Of a stretch of DNA of 64,000 nt, positions 21,183 through 29,484 are shown piece after piece. Source of the DNA: Thiohalophilus sp. (GTDB taxonomy: Bacteria; Pseudomonadota; Gammaproteobacteria; UBA6429; Thiohalophilaceae); NCBI RefSeq assembly GCF_034522235.1, contig NZ_JAXHLN010000003.1, positions 930,001 to 994,000 of the forward strand, written 5' to 3'. The translations under genes were made by a program, and so were the position numbers. How positions within the stretch are numbered: position 1 is the stretch's first letter; each line of letters starts with the position of its first letter. Under the pieces are notes generated by a model. It searched no databases. It saw nothing but the letters and a program-made list of their open reading frames with translations, and was not told where the DNA came from.

Positions 21183-22129
21183 TATGAAGAACGGGCCCGT
21201 TTGATAAGTTCCTGCTGGCGTTCGATGAAGTCCTGTGCGGCATTATAGCCGTTGAGGTAGAGTACATGATTTCTCACGGCCGCTTCAATAATGACCGCCA
21301 GATCACGGCCCGGCGCAACGGGTAACCGGACTTCCGGAATATCCACTTCCAGCAGGCGTCGGCTGCGACCGGTATGGTCCAGTCGTTCAATCGGTTCATT
21401 CGACAAATCCGGCTCGGTGTCGAGGCGAACAATCAAACGCAGACGTTTGTGATCGAGGATGGCATTGTTGCCGTACATGGCGCGGATGTTCAACACGCCC
21501 AGCCCGCGCACCTCGATAAAATCGGTCAGCAGGCTGGGACAGCTGCCGGTGATGGCATCCGGGGCGGTGCGCCGGAATTCCGGGGCGTCGTCGGCTACCA
21601 GTCGATGGCCGCGGCTGAGCAGTTCTAGCGCCAGTTCGCTTTTGCCGACGCCGCTGGGTCCGGTCAGCAGCACGCCGATGCCGAAGACTTCCATGAATAC
21701 GCCGTGGAAGACGGTTTTTTCGGTGAGTTGGTTACTCAGGTAATAATGCAGATGATCGACAATCTTGTGACTGCTTTCGCTGGCAGTGACTAACGGTGTG
21801 CCGTTTTGCCGGGCAAATTCGAGCAGGGATTCCGGCGGGCTGATACCACCGGCAATGATGACCATCAGGGGACTGGAGTCATACAGACGTTGCAGTGTAT
21901 CCTGCAGCGAGTTTTTCCCCAGATTGTCCAGATACTCGAGTTCGGTGTCGGCCAGCACCTGAATATAGTTGGGTCTGACCAGGTTCAGGTGGCCGATGAG
22001 ACTGCTGTCGGACAGCCGGGCATCCACCTCGGTCAGCTTGCCTTTATTCTGTTCGCCTACAACCCATCTCAAGCCGAGTTCTTTCTGATGTGCCTGAAAG
22101 ATATCGTTGCTGGAGATCGGGCCGGACAT
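21182..22129 (-). CDS. hprK: HPr kinase/phosphorylase
   Basis: Bifunctional enzyme that phosphorylates and dephosphorylates Ser46 of HPr. From the ATG at 22129 it has 315 residues, typical of proteobacterial HprK; an upstream in-frame start would overlap ptsN by 55 bases and is less likely. Walker A LTGPSGVGKSELALELL and the downstream signature EVRGLGVLNIRAMYG are clear. An hprK in this cluster occurs in some beta- and gammaproteobacteria (for example Xanthomonas) but not in enterics. Confidence 0.95.
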   Translation of the reverse strand: MSGPISSNDIFQAHQKELGLRWVVGEQNKGKLTEVDARLSDSSLIGHLNLVRPNYIQVLADTELEYLDNLGKNSLQDTLQRLYDSSPLMVIIAGGISPPESLLEFARQNGTPLVTASESSHKIVDHLHYYLSNQLTEKTVFHGVFMEVFGIGVLLTGPSGVGKSELALELLSRGHRLVADDAPEFRRTAPDAITGSCPSLLTDFIEVRGLGVLNIRAMYGNNAILDHKRLRLIVRLDTEPDLSNEPIERLDHTGRSRRLLEVDIPEVRLPVAPGRDLAVIIEAAVRNHVLYLNGYNAAQDFIERQQELIKRARSS

Positions 22130-22134
22130 GTTTT

Positions 22135-22593
22135 TTAGTTCCCGGCCTGCTCGGTGAATAGCCGGTGAAGATCCTGGCCGCTTTGACACTGGCGGGTCTG
22201 TTCCCGGAACTCATCGTCATTGAACATCCCGGCCAGCAACGCCAACAGCTTCAGGTGATCCTCGCTGGATTCTTCCGGCACAACCAGGGCGAACAACAGA
22301 TCCACCGGCTGCTTGTCGATGGCGTCAAAATCAATGGCTTGTTTCAGTTGGATAAAAGCGGCGGTGGCATGGTCGCAATTTTTCAGCCGCCCGTGGGGGA
22401 TGGCGACACCATAACCGATGCCGGTTCCCCCGAGACGCTCTCTTGATATCAGGCTTTCAAAAATATCGGTGTCGGTGGCGTTCGGTTGATCGGCGGCCAA
22501 CAGCTCACTGAGCAGTTCCAGAGCGCGTTTTTTACTTGATGCATCGGAGTTGCAGATAATGCGGTCCGAACTGAGAAAATCTGATAATTGCAT
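22135..22593 (-). CDS. ptsN: PTS IIA-like nitrogen regulatory protein PtsN
   Basis: EIIA(Ntr), 152 residues, with phospho-acceptor His67 in GYGVAIPHGRL. It is the output protein of the PTS-Ntr, known in other bacteria to influence potassium transport, phosphate sensing and sigma-54-linked processes. It follows hpf by 19 bases and precedes hprK by 5 bases, the conserved rpoN-hpf-ptsN order. Confidence 0.95.
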   Translation of the reverse strand: MQLSDFLSSDRIICNSDASSKKRALELLSELLAADQPNATDTDIFESLISRERLGGTGIGYGVAIPHGRLKNCDHATAAFIQLKQAIDFDAIDKQPVDLLFALVVPEESSEDHLKLLALLAGMFNDDEFREQTRQCQSGQDLHRLFTEQAGN

Positions 22594-22612
22594 AACTATG
22601 CCTGCTGGATGA

Positions 22613-22939
22613 TTATTCGACGGGCTGTTTCTTCAGACCGCCTTCGGCGCGATGATGATCGGTCAGTTTTTCCTTGTGTTTTTTGATTTGCCGATCAAGC
22701 TTGTCGGCCATGGCATCAATAGCTGCATACATGTCATCGTTTTCGGCATTGGCAAACAGCTCACCACCGCTGATATGCACGGTTGCTTCGGCTTTTTGAC
22801 GGTTTTTTTCCACGCTCAGGATGACGTGGACATTGGTGACATTGTCAAAGTGTCGTTCGACCCGTTCCAGTTTGCTGATGACGTAATCGTGCATGGATTC
22901 GGTGATATCGACATGATGGCCTGTAATATTGACTTGCAT
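22613..22939 (-). CDS. hpf: ribosome hibernation promoting factor HPF (short form)
   Basis: 108-residue short HPF/RaiA family protein that binds the decoding centre and promotes 100S ribosome dimers in stationary phase. The N-terminal MQVNITGHHVDITESMHDYV and the DMYAAIDAMADKLDRQIKKHKEK helix are diagnostic. It lies 14 bases after rpoN, its standard location. It lacks the C-terminal dimerisation domain of long-form HPF. Confidence 0.96.
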   Translation of the reverse strand: MQVNITGHHVDITESMHDYVISKLERVERHFDNVTNVHVILSVEKNRQKAEATVHISGGELFANAENDDMYAAIDAMADKLDRQIKKHKEKLTDHHRAEGGLKKQPVE

Positions 22940-22953
22940 GGTTTTCTCCCTGG

Positions 22954-24453
22954 TTATGCCAGACGTTTGCGTTCATTGGAAGGTGGAATCGCCATGGCCT
23001 CTCGGTATTTAGCGACGGTTCGGCGGGCGACATTAATCCCTTTATCCGAAAGTATCGTGGCGATTTTACTGTCACTCAGTGGTTTGTTCGGGCTCTCGGC
23101 AGCTACCAGCTTCTTGATCAGGGCCCGAATGGCCGTGGCCGACGCCTCGCCCCCGCTGGAGGTGGAGACGTGGCTGGAAAAGAAGTATTTCAGCTCATAG
23201 ATCCCGCGCGGCGTATGCATGTATTTTTTGGTGGTGACCCGTGAGATGGTGGACTCATGCATGTCGACCTCTTCGGCGATATCGTGCAGCACCAGGGCTT
23301 TCATGGCTTCCTCGCCGTGCTCGAGAAAGTCCTTTTGCCGTTCGACGATGCTGGTGGCCACCTTGAGCAGGGTTTCGTTGCGACTGGTGAGACTCTTGAG
23401 AAACCAGCGAGCTTCCTGCAGGTGGTTTTTCAACGTTGCGTTATCTTCATCGTTTTTGACCTTTTTGATCAGGCTGGCGTAATGGGGATTGATGCGCAAC
23501 CGCGGCGCGGCGTCGGGGTTGAGCTCGACGCGCCACTGGCCCTTCACCTTGTTGACGATGACATCGGGGATAATGTACTCGGGTTGCCCGGTGTTGATTC
23601 GACCGCCGGGACGCGGGTTGAGGGAGGTGATCAGCTGCACGACGTCCCGCAGTTCGGCTTCGTCCAGTTTCAGCTTGCGCTGCAACTGGGCGTAATCGCG
23701 GTGGGCCAGCAGTTCAAAGTGTTGATCGACCAGTTCCATGGCCTTCTGCAGGTGGGCGTGTTCCAGCGGGAATTGCTTGAGTTGCAGGGTCAGACTCTCG
23801 CGCAGATCGCGGGCTCCCACGCCCGGGGGATCAAAATGCTGAACGCGATGCAGCACGGCCTCGATTTCATCCAGCTCGATCTCCTCATCACCCAGTGCTT
23901 GTTGCACCTCCTCGATGCTGCAACCCAGGTAGCCGTCATCATTGATCGAGTCAATGATGACTTCGGCGATAGCCCGGTCGGTGTCGCTGAAGTGACTCAG
24001 TTCCATCTGCCAGCGCAGGTAATCCTGCAGCGTTTCATCGGTGGAGCCGGAGATTTCGAAATCCGGGCCGGGTTCGGCCGGGCTGCTTGCCTGCGCTGTG
24101 GCGACATTGTCATAGATATCGTCCCAGTTGCTGTCGACCGGCAGGTCATCGGGAATTTCGCCCGGTGTCTCGCTCGCGGCGGATTCGGTCTCGTCACTCT
24201 CCGCCACATTTTGCGGAGTTTCCTGGTTTTCCGCGCCGGGTGGTGCCTCGGCGACGGTATAGCTGTCCGTCGGCTCGTTATTCTCGGTGCTGTCGCCTTC
24301 CTCATCCATCTCCAGCATGAGGTTGGAATCCAGCGCATCCTGAATCTCGGTCTGCAGCTCAAGCGTCGATAGTTGTAGCAGCCGAATGGCTTGCTGCAGC
24401 TGTGGGGTCATGGTCAGATGCTGACCGAGTCGGAGTTGTAGGGTTTGCTTCAT
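22954..24453 (-). CDS. rpoN: RNA polymerase sigma-54 factor
   Basis: Sigma factor for -24/-12 promoters that need enhancer-binding activators. 499 residues. Q- and L-rich region I (LRLGQHLTMTPQLQQAIRLLQL) is at the N-terminus. An acidic region II spans about residues 50-120, then the core-binding domain. The RpoN box ARRTVAKYR is close to the C-terminus. It is preceded by lptB with an 81-base gap and followed by hpf. I found no convincing -24/-12 promoter in the window. Confidence 0.97.
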   Translation of the reverse strand: MKQTLQLRLGQHLTMTPQLQQAIRLLQLSTLELQTEIQDALDSNLMLEMDEEGDSTENNEPTDSYTVAEAPPGAENQETPQNVAESDETESAASETPGEIPDDLPVDSNWDDIYDNVATAQASSPAEPGPDFEISGSTDETLQDYLRWQMELSHFSDTDRAIAEVIIDSINDDGYLGCSIEEVQQALGDEEIELDEIEAVLHRVQHFDPPGVGARDLRESLTLQLKQFPLEHAHLQKAMELVDQHFELLAHRDYAQLQRKLKLDEAELRDVVQLITSLNPRPGGRINTGQPEYIIPDVIVNKVKGQWRVELNPDAAPRLRINPHYASLIKKVKNDEDNATLKNHLQEARWFLKSLTSRNETLLKVATSIVERQKDFLEHGEEAMKALVLHDIAEEVDMHESTISRVTTKKYMHTPRGIYELKYFFSSHVSTSSGGEASATAIRALIKKLVAAESPNKPLSDSKIATILSDKGINVARRTVAKYREAMAIPPSNERKRLA

Positions 24454-24534
24454 ATTATGGTTGGGAACGGGCCAGTCAACCAGCTCTCTGGCTGGCTTTC
24501 ATTTTAGCGTATTTCCATGTTGAGTGCAGAGTCC

Positions 24535-25260
24535 CTAGAGACGGAAATTTTCACCCAAATAGACCTTGCGAACTTGTTTGTTCTGCAGCAGTTGCTCCGG
24601 CTCGCCCTGGGCGATGACCTCACCGGCATTGATGATATAGGCCCGCTCGCAGATCCCCAGGGTTTCCCGAACGTTATGATCGGTTATCAGCACGCCGATG
24701 CCACGGTCTTTCAGATGGCGAATGATACTCTGAATATCCAGCACGGAGATAGGATCCACCCCCGCAAAGGGTTCATCGAGCAGAATAAATCGCGGCTCGG
24801 TGGCCAGAGCGCGGGCGATCTCCACCCGGCGGCGCTCGCCGCCGGACAGACTCATGCCGGTGGTCTGGCGAATGTGGCTGATGTGCAACTCTTCCAGCAA
24901 CTCCTCGAGTTTTTGCTGTTGCTGATAGGGGGCGAGCTCCTTGCGGGTCTGCAGAATCGCCAGGATATTCTCGGCCACGCTCAGTTTGCGAAACACCGAG
25001 GCTTCCTGCGGCAGATAGCCGATGCCGCGCCGGGCCCGCAGGTGCATGGGCAGGGGGGTGAGATCCTCGTCATCCAGCCGGATTTCGCCCTGATCGGCCT
25101 TGATCAGCCCCACGACCATATAAAAAGAGGTGGTCTTGCCGGCGCCGTTGGGACCCAGCAGCCCGACAATCTCGCCACTGTCCACGGTCAGCGAGACATC
25201 CTTGACCACCTTGTGGCCTTTGTAGGACTTGCCCAGCTGGCTGGCGCTCAGGGTGCTCAT
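24535..25260 (-). CDS. lptB: LPS export ABC transporter ATPase LptB
   Basis: Cytoplasmic ATPase of the LptB2FGC complex that powers lipopolysaccharide extraction from the inner membrane. 241 residues. Walker [13 protein letters not shown], signature [15 protein letters not shown] and Walker [14 protein letters not shown] are all intact. The start overlaps the lptA stop by four bases. The LptF and LptG permeases are not in this window. Confidence 0.97.
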   Translation of the reverse strand: MSTLSASQLGKSYKGHKVVKDVSLTVDSGEIVGLLGPNGAGKTTSFYMVVGLIKADQGEIRLDDEDLTPLPMHLRARRGIGYLPQEASVFRKLSVAENILAILQTRKELAPYQQQQKLEELLEELHISHIRQTTGMSLSGGERRRVEIARALATEPRFILLDEPFAGVDPISVLDIQSIIRHLKDRGIGVLITDHNVRETLGICERAYIINAGEVIAQGEPEQLLQNKQVRKVYLGENFRL

Positions 25261-25799
25261 TCACCCGGATCCTGTGGTTTGTCGCCCGGCTCGATAATGA
25301 CGCGAACCCGACCGTCGCTTTGCGGGTCGTCTGGCTGTTTCGACGGGGAGTCGCTATTGGCCGCGACGATACTGTTGCGGGTGTCGTAGTGAATGCGTGT
25401 GCCGCTGATGCGGTTGGTGCCCTGTTTGACCCTGGCGTCATCGATCAACAGCAGTTCGCCGCTCTGGGTGTTGTATTCCATGCGTCGGGCCTCGGAATAG
25501 ACCATTTCCCGATTATCCGGTTGCTGCTGCAGCTCGGCCGGTTTACCGATCACGATGATCCGGCTGACTTCACCCTTTTGTAAATGAACGGTGAGTTCAT
25601 CGCCGCGGATCTCCAGCGAGCCCTGTTTGAGAAACACCTCACCTTCATAGTGACTGATTCCCTGGCGTTCGTCGGCGCGCATGCGATCAGCTGTGATGTT
25701 GACCGGTTGGTCGCGATCGCTGCTCAGCGCCCAGACGGACGCCGGGATGCTGGCCAGCAGGGTCATCAGCAGCAACGATTTAGCGCGGGTTAATAACAT
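25257..25799 (-). CDS. lptA: LPS transport periplasmic protein LptA
   Basis: Periplasmic bridge protein that polymerises between LptC and LptD to carry LPS. From the ATG at 25799 it has 180 residues with a signal peptide ([19 protein letters not shown]) and an OstA-like beta-jellyroll starting [10 protein letters not shown]. The start lies inside the lptC 3' end (20-base overlap), and its stop overlaps lptB. The C-terminal tail is acidic and proline-rich. Confidence 0.94.
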   Translation of the reverse strand: MLLTRAKSLLLMTLLASIPASVWALSSDRDQPVNITADRMRADERQGISHYEGEVFLKQGSLEIRGDELTVHLQKGEVSRIIVIGKPAELQQQPDNREMVYSEARRMEYNTQSGELLLIDDARVKQGTNRISGTRIHYDTRNSIVAANSDSPSKQPDDPQSDGRVRVIIEPGDKPQDPGE

Positions 25800-26352
25800 A
25801 GGTTCCTCGGGTATCCGACAACAGTTCAAGCAGGCCCCGGGCCACGTTCAGCCGCATTCCGATCGCCCGGGTCTCGCTGCTATCGCTGGTGATTGTAACA
25901 GCCGCATCGGTCTCGGCGTATTCCCGTTGGGGATAAACGGTCAGTTTTTCGGTCACCAGGGTCAGCGCCTCGTTGTGCGCGGTGGCCGGGCGATGCAGTT
26001 CCACCTCGCCGCTGAGCTCGATGCGTTCCCCCTGCTCGTAGACCACGCCCTGGTTGGCCTGCGCGGTCCAGGGCGGCAGATCCTCGCGATACAGATCCAG
26101 CGTCAGTTGCTGAATCACGAGGGTGTCGTCATCGGGATAATGTTCCAGATAATCAGCTACCAGCCGGTGGCGCGCCACGCCGTTTTCATCCATGCGGGTG
26201 GCGGTGAAGTTCTGCAGAAAATAATCGGGATCATGGCGGACTTCGCGGGGAATCATTCTCGGCTGGGTTTCAAGGCCGGTGAGCAGCCAGTTACTGAAGG
26301 CGCCGATCAGGATGACCAGCAGAATAATACTGATGATTTGCAGCTTATTCAT
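25780..26352 (-). CDS. lptC: LPS export protein LptC
   Basis: Bitopic inner-membrane protein that receives LPS from LptB2FG and passes it to LptA. 190 residues with a single N-terminal transmembrane helix (IISIILLVILIGAFSNWLL) and a periplasmic beta-jellyroll (DYFLQNFTATRMDENG, VVYEQGERIELSGEVEL). Overlaps kdsC by eight bases and lptA by twenty, so the kdsC-lptC-lptA-lptB genes form one coupled transcript. Confidence 0.94.
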   Translation of the reverse strand: MNKLQIISIILLVILIGAFSNWLLTGLETQPRMIPREVRHDPDYFLQNFTATRMDENGVARHRLVADYLEHYPDDDTLVIQQLTLDLYREDLPPWTAQANQGVVYEQGERIELSGEVELHRPATAHNEALTLVTEKLTVYPQREYAETDAAVTITSDSSETRAIGMRLNVARGLLELLSDTRGTYVINPR

Positions 26353-26872
26353 AGAGGAATTTATTCAACTGCGCATCCAGCGTATTGTGCGCTTCCATGA
26401 TCAGTTCGCAGACATCGCGCGCCGCGCCGTGCCCCCCGCCGTGCGGGGTCTGCCAGTGGGCATGCTGTTTGGCCAGGGGATGGGCATCTTGCACCGCGAT
26501 GGCCAGGCCGGCGCGGCGCATCACCGGCAGATCGACCACATCGTCTCCCACGTAGGCGGCCTGTTCCAGCGTCAGGCCCAGCTTGCCTACCAGCTCCTCG
26601 AAGGCCGGCAGTTTCTCCAGTTGGCCCTGATAGACGTGTTCGATGCCGAGGTTGTCCATGCGATGCTGGACCACGTTCGAACTGCGTGCGGTGATGACAC
26701 CGATTTCAACGCCGCTCTCCTTGAGCAGCTTGATGCCAAAACCGTCACGCGAATGAAATGCCTTGTATTCCTGACCGTCGTCGCCGACAAACAGACTGCC
26801 GTCGGTGAGTACGCCATCCACATCAAAAACCACCAGCTCGATCTGGGCGGCACGGGCCAGGATATCTTTCAT
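26345..26872 (-). CDS. kdsC: 3-deoxy-D-manno-octulosonate 8-phosphate phosphatase KdsC
   Basis: HAD-superfamily phosphatase that releases inorganic phosphate from KDO-8-phosphate in LPS core synthesis. 175 residues. HAD motif I is FDVDGVLTDG and the C-terminal motif is YVGDDVVDLPVM. In many gammaproteobacteria kdsD (arabinose-5-phosphate isomerase) lies directly upstream; here an HMA peptide gene occupies that place, so kdsD must be elsewhere if present. Confidence 0.96.
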   Translation of the reverse strand: MKDILARAAQIELVVFDVDGVLTDGSLFVGDDGQEYKAFHSRDGFGIKLLKESGVEIGVITARSSNVVQHRMDNLGIEHVYQGQLEKLPAFEELVGKLGLTLEQAAYVGDDVVDLPVMRRAGLAIAVQDAHPLAKQHAHWQTPHGGGHGAARDVCELIMEAHNTLDAQLNKFLYE

Positions 26873-26935
26873 AACAGTCGGTCCGGTCGGGTTTGGCTGA
26901 TTGTCTGTAAACTGTCTGACACGGTGGGTAATGCG

Positions 26936-27142
26936 TTATTCGGCGGCGGGATAACCCAGCTCCGCCAACTTGTCGCGAATCACCTGTTCCGACAGATCCT
27001 CGCCTTCGATACGCACCCGGCCGTTGTCGATGGTCACTTCCACCTGATCGATTCCGGGCAGGGCCTTGAGGCCGTTTTCAATGGCGGCGACGCAGCCCCC
27101 GCATTTGATGTTCTGTGCCGTAATTTGCAATGTGTCACTCAT
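26936..27142 (-). CDS. heavy-metal-associated (HMA) domain peptide
   Basis: 68 residues from the ATG at 27142 (MSDTLQITAQNIKCGGC). It is a single HMA/CopZ-like ferredoxin fold with a CGGC metal-binding loop instead of the commoner MxCxxC, and the typical VEVTIDNGRVRIEGEDL and LAELGYPAAE end. It probably binds Cu(I) or another soft metal ion. No copper ATPase or MerR-type regulator is adjacent. It stands between the CaCA antiporter and kdsC, where kdsD is usually found. Confidence 0.85.
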   Translation of the reverse strand: MSDTLQITAQNIKCGGCVAAIENGLKALPGIDQVEVTIDNGRVRIEGEDLSEQVIRDKLAELGYPAAE

Positions 27143-27159
27143 CCGCGTCCGCTCCTGTA

Positions 27160-28137
27160 TCAAGCTTGCTGGATATTGAAATAAAGTAGTGTGAGATAGG
27201 CCACATAGGCCAGTAATAACAGCCCGCCTTCAAACCGGTTGATTTTGCCGTCGCCCCGAAAGCCGTAAGCCATCACAAACAGGGCGATGCTCAGGCCGAT
27301 CATTACCGGGAAATCCCGGCTCAGGACCTCGGGCTCCAGCGCCACCGGCCCCAGCAGGCCCGGGATACCCAGTACGACCAGTAGATTGAACATATTGGAC
27401 CCGATCACATTGCCGATGGCAATGTCCGGCTCCTTGCGCAGCGCCCCCATCAGCGAGGCGGCCAGTTCCGGCAGGCTGGTGCCGATGGCCACAATCGTCA
27501 GGCCGATGATCAGATCGCTGACCCCGAAAAAGTGGGCGATGTTCACCGCGCCCCAGACCAGCGCCCGCGAACTGGCCAGCAACAGCACCAGGCCGATCAT
27601 CAGCCACAGCAGGGCACGGGGTGTGGTCATGGCGGGGATTTCACTGGCGTATTCCGCCTCCAGCGGATCGTGGTCCTTGCGCTTGCCCAGCAGCACCATC
27701 CACCACAGCATCAATACCATTCCGACCAGCAGGATCAGCCCGTCCAGCACCCCCAGCTCCCCATCGGCTACCAGCATCAGGCTCACCAGCATGATCAAAA
27801 ACATCACCGGGTATTCGCGGCGCAGGGTTTCGGAACGCACGACCAGCGGCACCACCAGGGCGGTGATCCCCAGCACCAGGGCAATGTTGGTAATGTTCGA
27901 GCCCAGCGCGTTGCCCACCGCCAGACCACTGTTGCCTTCCAGGGTGGCAATGGCGGAGATCAGCATCTCCGGCGCCGAGGTGCCCAGACCGACGATGGTC
28001 AGGCCGATGACCAGCGGCGAAACCCCCAGATTGCGCGCCGTGGCGCCGGCCCCCTGCACAAACCAGTCGGCGCCCTTGATCACAACGGCAAAGCCGAGAA
28101 TCACGGCAATAACGGAAAGCAGCATGTCAGTCGGCAT
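27160..28137 (-). CDS. calcium/sodium antiporter (CaCA family, YrbG-like)
   Basis: Inner-membrane cation exchanger with ten or so transmembrane helices. From the ATG at 28137 it has 325 residues, the usual length; the upstream extension to 28197 is not hydrophobic and not conserved. The two inverted alpha-repeats are obvious: GLGTSAPEMLISAIA near the N-terminus and AIGTSLPELAASLMGA in the second half, each followed by a GNxxGSNxxN motif. Position upstream of kdsC matches E. coli yrbG. Confidence 0.92.
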   Translation of the reverse strand: MPTDMLLSVIAVILGFAVVIKGADWFVQGAGATARNLGVSPLVIGLTIVGLGTSAPEMLISAIATLEGNSGLAVGNALGSNITNIALVLGITALVVPLVVRSETLRREYPVMFLIMLVSLMLVADGELGVLDGLILLVGMVLMLWWMVLLGKRKDHDPLEAEYASEIPAMTTPRALLWLMIGLVLLLASSRALVWGAVNIAHFFGVSDLIIGLTIVAIGTSLPELAASLMGALRKEPDIAIGNVIGSNMFNLLVVLGIPGLLGPVALEPEVLSRDFPVMIGLSIALFVMAYGFRGDGKINRFEGGLLLLAYVAYLTLLYFNIQQA

Positions 28138-28218
28138 AAAACTCAGGTCAGGGTTATGGGCCAGAGTGTTCGGCGGCGTATGATACCAGCTTGTCACCGG
28201 CGCGCGAGGGCGGTGGTG

Positions 28219-28318
28219 TGTAATTTTGAATGTTGAATGTTGAATGTTGAATTTTGAATTGCAAACAGGCAGTTAATTCAACATTCAAAATTATATTTCT
28301 GCGCCTCTGCGTTAAACA
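28219..28318. repeat. composite palindromic repeat, copy 3
   Basis: Located between the start of the CaCA antiporter gene and the mlaA stop. It begins with three tandem gaatgtt words, continues ttttgaatt, has a central gcaaacaggcagtt, then the inverted arm aattcaacattcaaaatta and an outer block gcgcctctgcg. Same orientation as the copy at 18063-18172. Non-coding. Confidence 0.8.
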
Positions 28319-28324
28319 GGTTTT

Positions 28325-29128
28325 CTACTGCAGTTCGCGTTCGAGCTCCATCTCCAGCTCGCGTTCCAGCGCCCGATCTTCCTCGGTCGGTTCAAATTGC
28401 GGCCGTTCCTCCCGCGGCGGATTGCCGTCATACACCCGGTTGCGCCGATGCTGCAAATAGGCGTCGCGCATGAAGGTGTAGGGATCGGCGCCGGACTCTT
28501 CCAGCATACGGCTGGCGCCGAGCAGTTGTGCGCGGGAATTGATGGCGCGCAGCACTACCGCGCTCCAGTAGGCTTCGTCGTCCTCAATTTCCTGCAACGG
28601 CTCATATTCCCAGTCGACAACAAGTCCGCCGGTGTCTCGCAGGGTGCTGGGGCCGAGAAACGGCAAGACGATATAGGGGCCTTCGCCGACCCCCCAGCTG
28701 CCCAGTGTCTGGCCGAAGTCCTCGTTGTGCTTGGGCAGGCCCATCGGGGTAGCCACATCGATCAAACCGAACAGGCCCACGGTCGAGTTCCAGGCCACGC
28801 GGGAGAAATCCGAGACCGCATCCGTGAACTTGAGTTGCAACAGGTTGTTGACCATCACCCAGACATCATCCAGGTTGCTGAAGAAGTTGGAGATGCCGGT
28901 CTGCGCCGGTTGCGGCACGTTGTTTTTATAAGCCCGGGCGGTCGGCCGGGCGATGCTGCGATCCACCGCGTCGTTGAATTTGTACATGGCACGGTTATAG
29001 GACTCGAGCGGATCGCTTTGACCTTCATCGGCCGGGCCATTGGTACTGGCGCAGCCGCAAAGCAGCAGGGTAGCGGTAATCAACGCGACATGCAGGCGGG
29101 AACGGGATCGGTTGTTATTTTTCATCAT
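28325..29128 (-). CDS. mlaA: MlaA (VacJ) family lipoprotein
   Basis: Outer-membrane lipoprotein that extracts misplaced phospholipids from the outer leaflet and hands them to MlaC. From the ATG at 29128 it has 267 residues with a signal peptide and lipobox LLCGC. The VacJ domain (DPLESYNRAMYKFND, NFFSNLDDVWVMVNNLLQ, GPYIVLPFLGPST) is clear. The longer frame upstream runs through a dispersed repeat and is not coding. The C-terminal tail is unusually Glu/Arg-rich (ALERELEMELERELQ). The rest of the Mla pathway lies at 30244-33256. Confidence 0.94.
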   Translation of the reverse strand: MMKNNNRSRSRLHVALITATLLLCGCASTNGPADEGQSDPLESYNRAMYKFNDAVDRSIARPTARAYKNNVPQPAQTGISNFFSNLDDVWVMVNNLLQLKFTDAVSDFSRVAWNSTVGLFGLIDVATPMGLPKHNEDFGQTLGSWGVGEGPYIVLPFLGPSTLRDTGGLVVDWEYEPLQEIEDDEAYWSAVVLRAINSRAQLLGASRMLEESGADPYTFMRDAYLQHRRNRVYDGNPPREERPQFEPTEEDRALERELEMELERELQ

Positions 29129-29165
29129 ATAAAAGCGGGGCTTCGGCAGAGAGGGGATAAGCATC

Positions 29166-29208
29166 GTTCTCTGTGAACCTCTGTGACCTCGGTGGTTTAC
29201 TGTGGTTT
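29166..29208. repeat. CTCTGTGACCTCGGTGG dispersed-type repeat
   Basis: Short repeat-like block (ctctgtgaacctctgtgacc, then tcggtgg) between the 3' end of the zinc-ribbon gene and mlaA. It resembles a word family that recurs between genes in many bacterial genomes; that is recalled knowledge and only one copy is in this window. Its reverse reading produces the spurious NHRGHRG extension of mlaA. Confidence 0.5.
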
Positions 29209-29394
29209 TTATTTGGCCTCGGTGCGCGTGGCGCCGCAGCGACGGCACCGGTAACGGCTGACCATTTTACCCTGTTTGACGTCAAAGGGGTTGTCCTTGA
29301 CCGCTTCCCATTTGTGAAAGCCGCTTTTGCACAGGGCTTTGCCGCGGTGCTTGTCGCTGGCCCGGGGTCGTTTAAACGGGAGAATGTCCGCCAT
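29209..29394 (-). CDS. small zinc-ribbon-like protein
   Basis: 61 residues, strongly basic, starting MADILPFKRP. A Cys-x5-His pair (CKSGFHKW) and a C-terminal CRRCG knuckle could together bind one zinc ion. I believe similar 60-residue proteins occur widely in gammaproteobacteria, but I know no function. It is divergent from the DUF72-like gene at 29485 with a 90-base intergenic region. The stop codon abuts the dispersed repeat at 29166-29208. Confidence 0.72.
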   Translation of the reverse strand: MADILPFKRPRASDKHRGKALCKSGFHKWEAVKDNPFDVKQGKMVSRYRCRRCGATRTEAK

Positions 29395-29484
29395 GATGGA
29401 TATCCGTTACGCTGACCGTTTCAATTATGACCGTGAATGGGTATGTTTGTCAGCTTTGTTGTCTGAACAGCACGGGGAGTGGAG

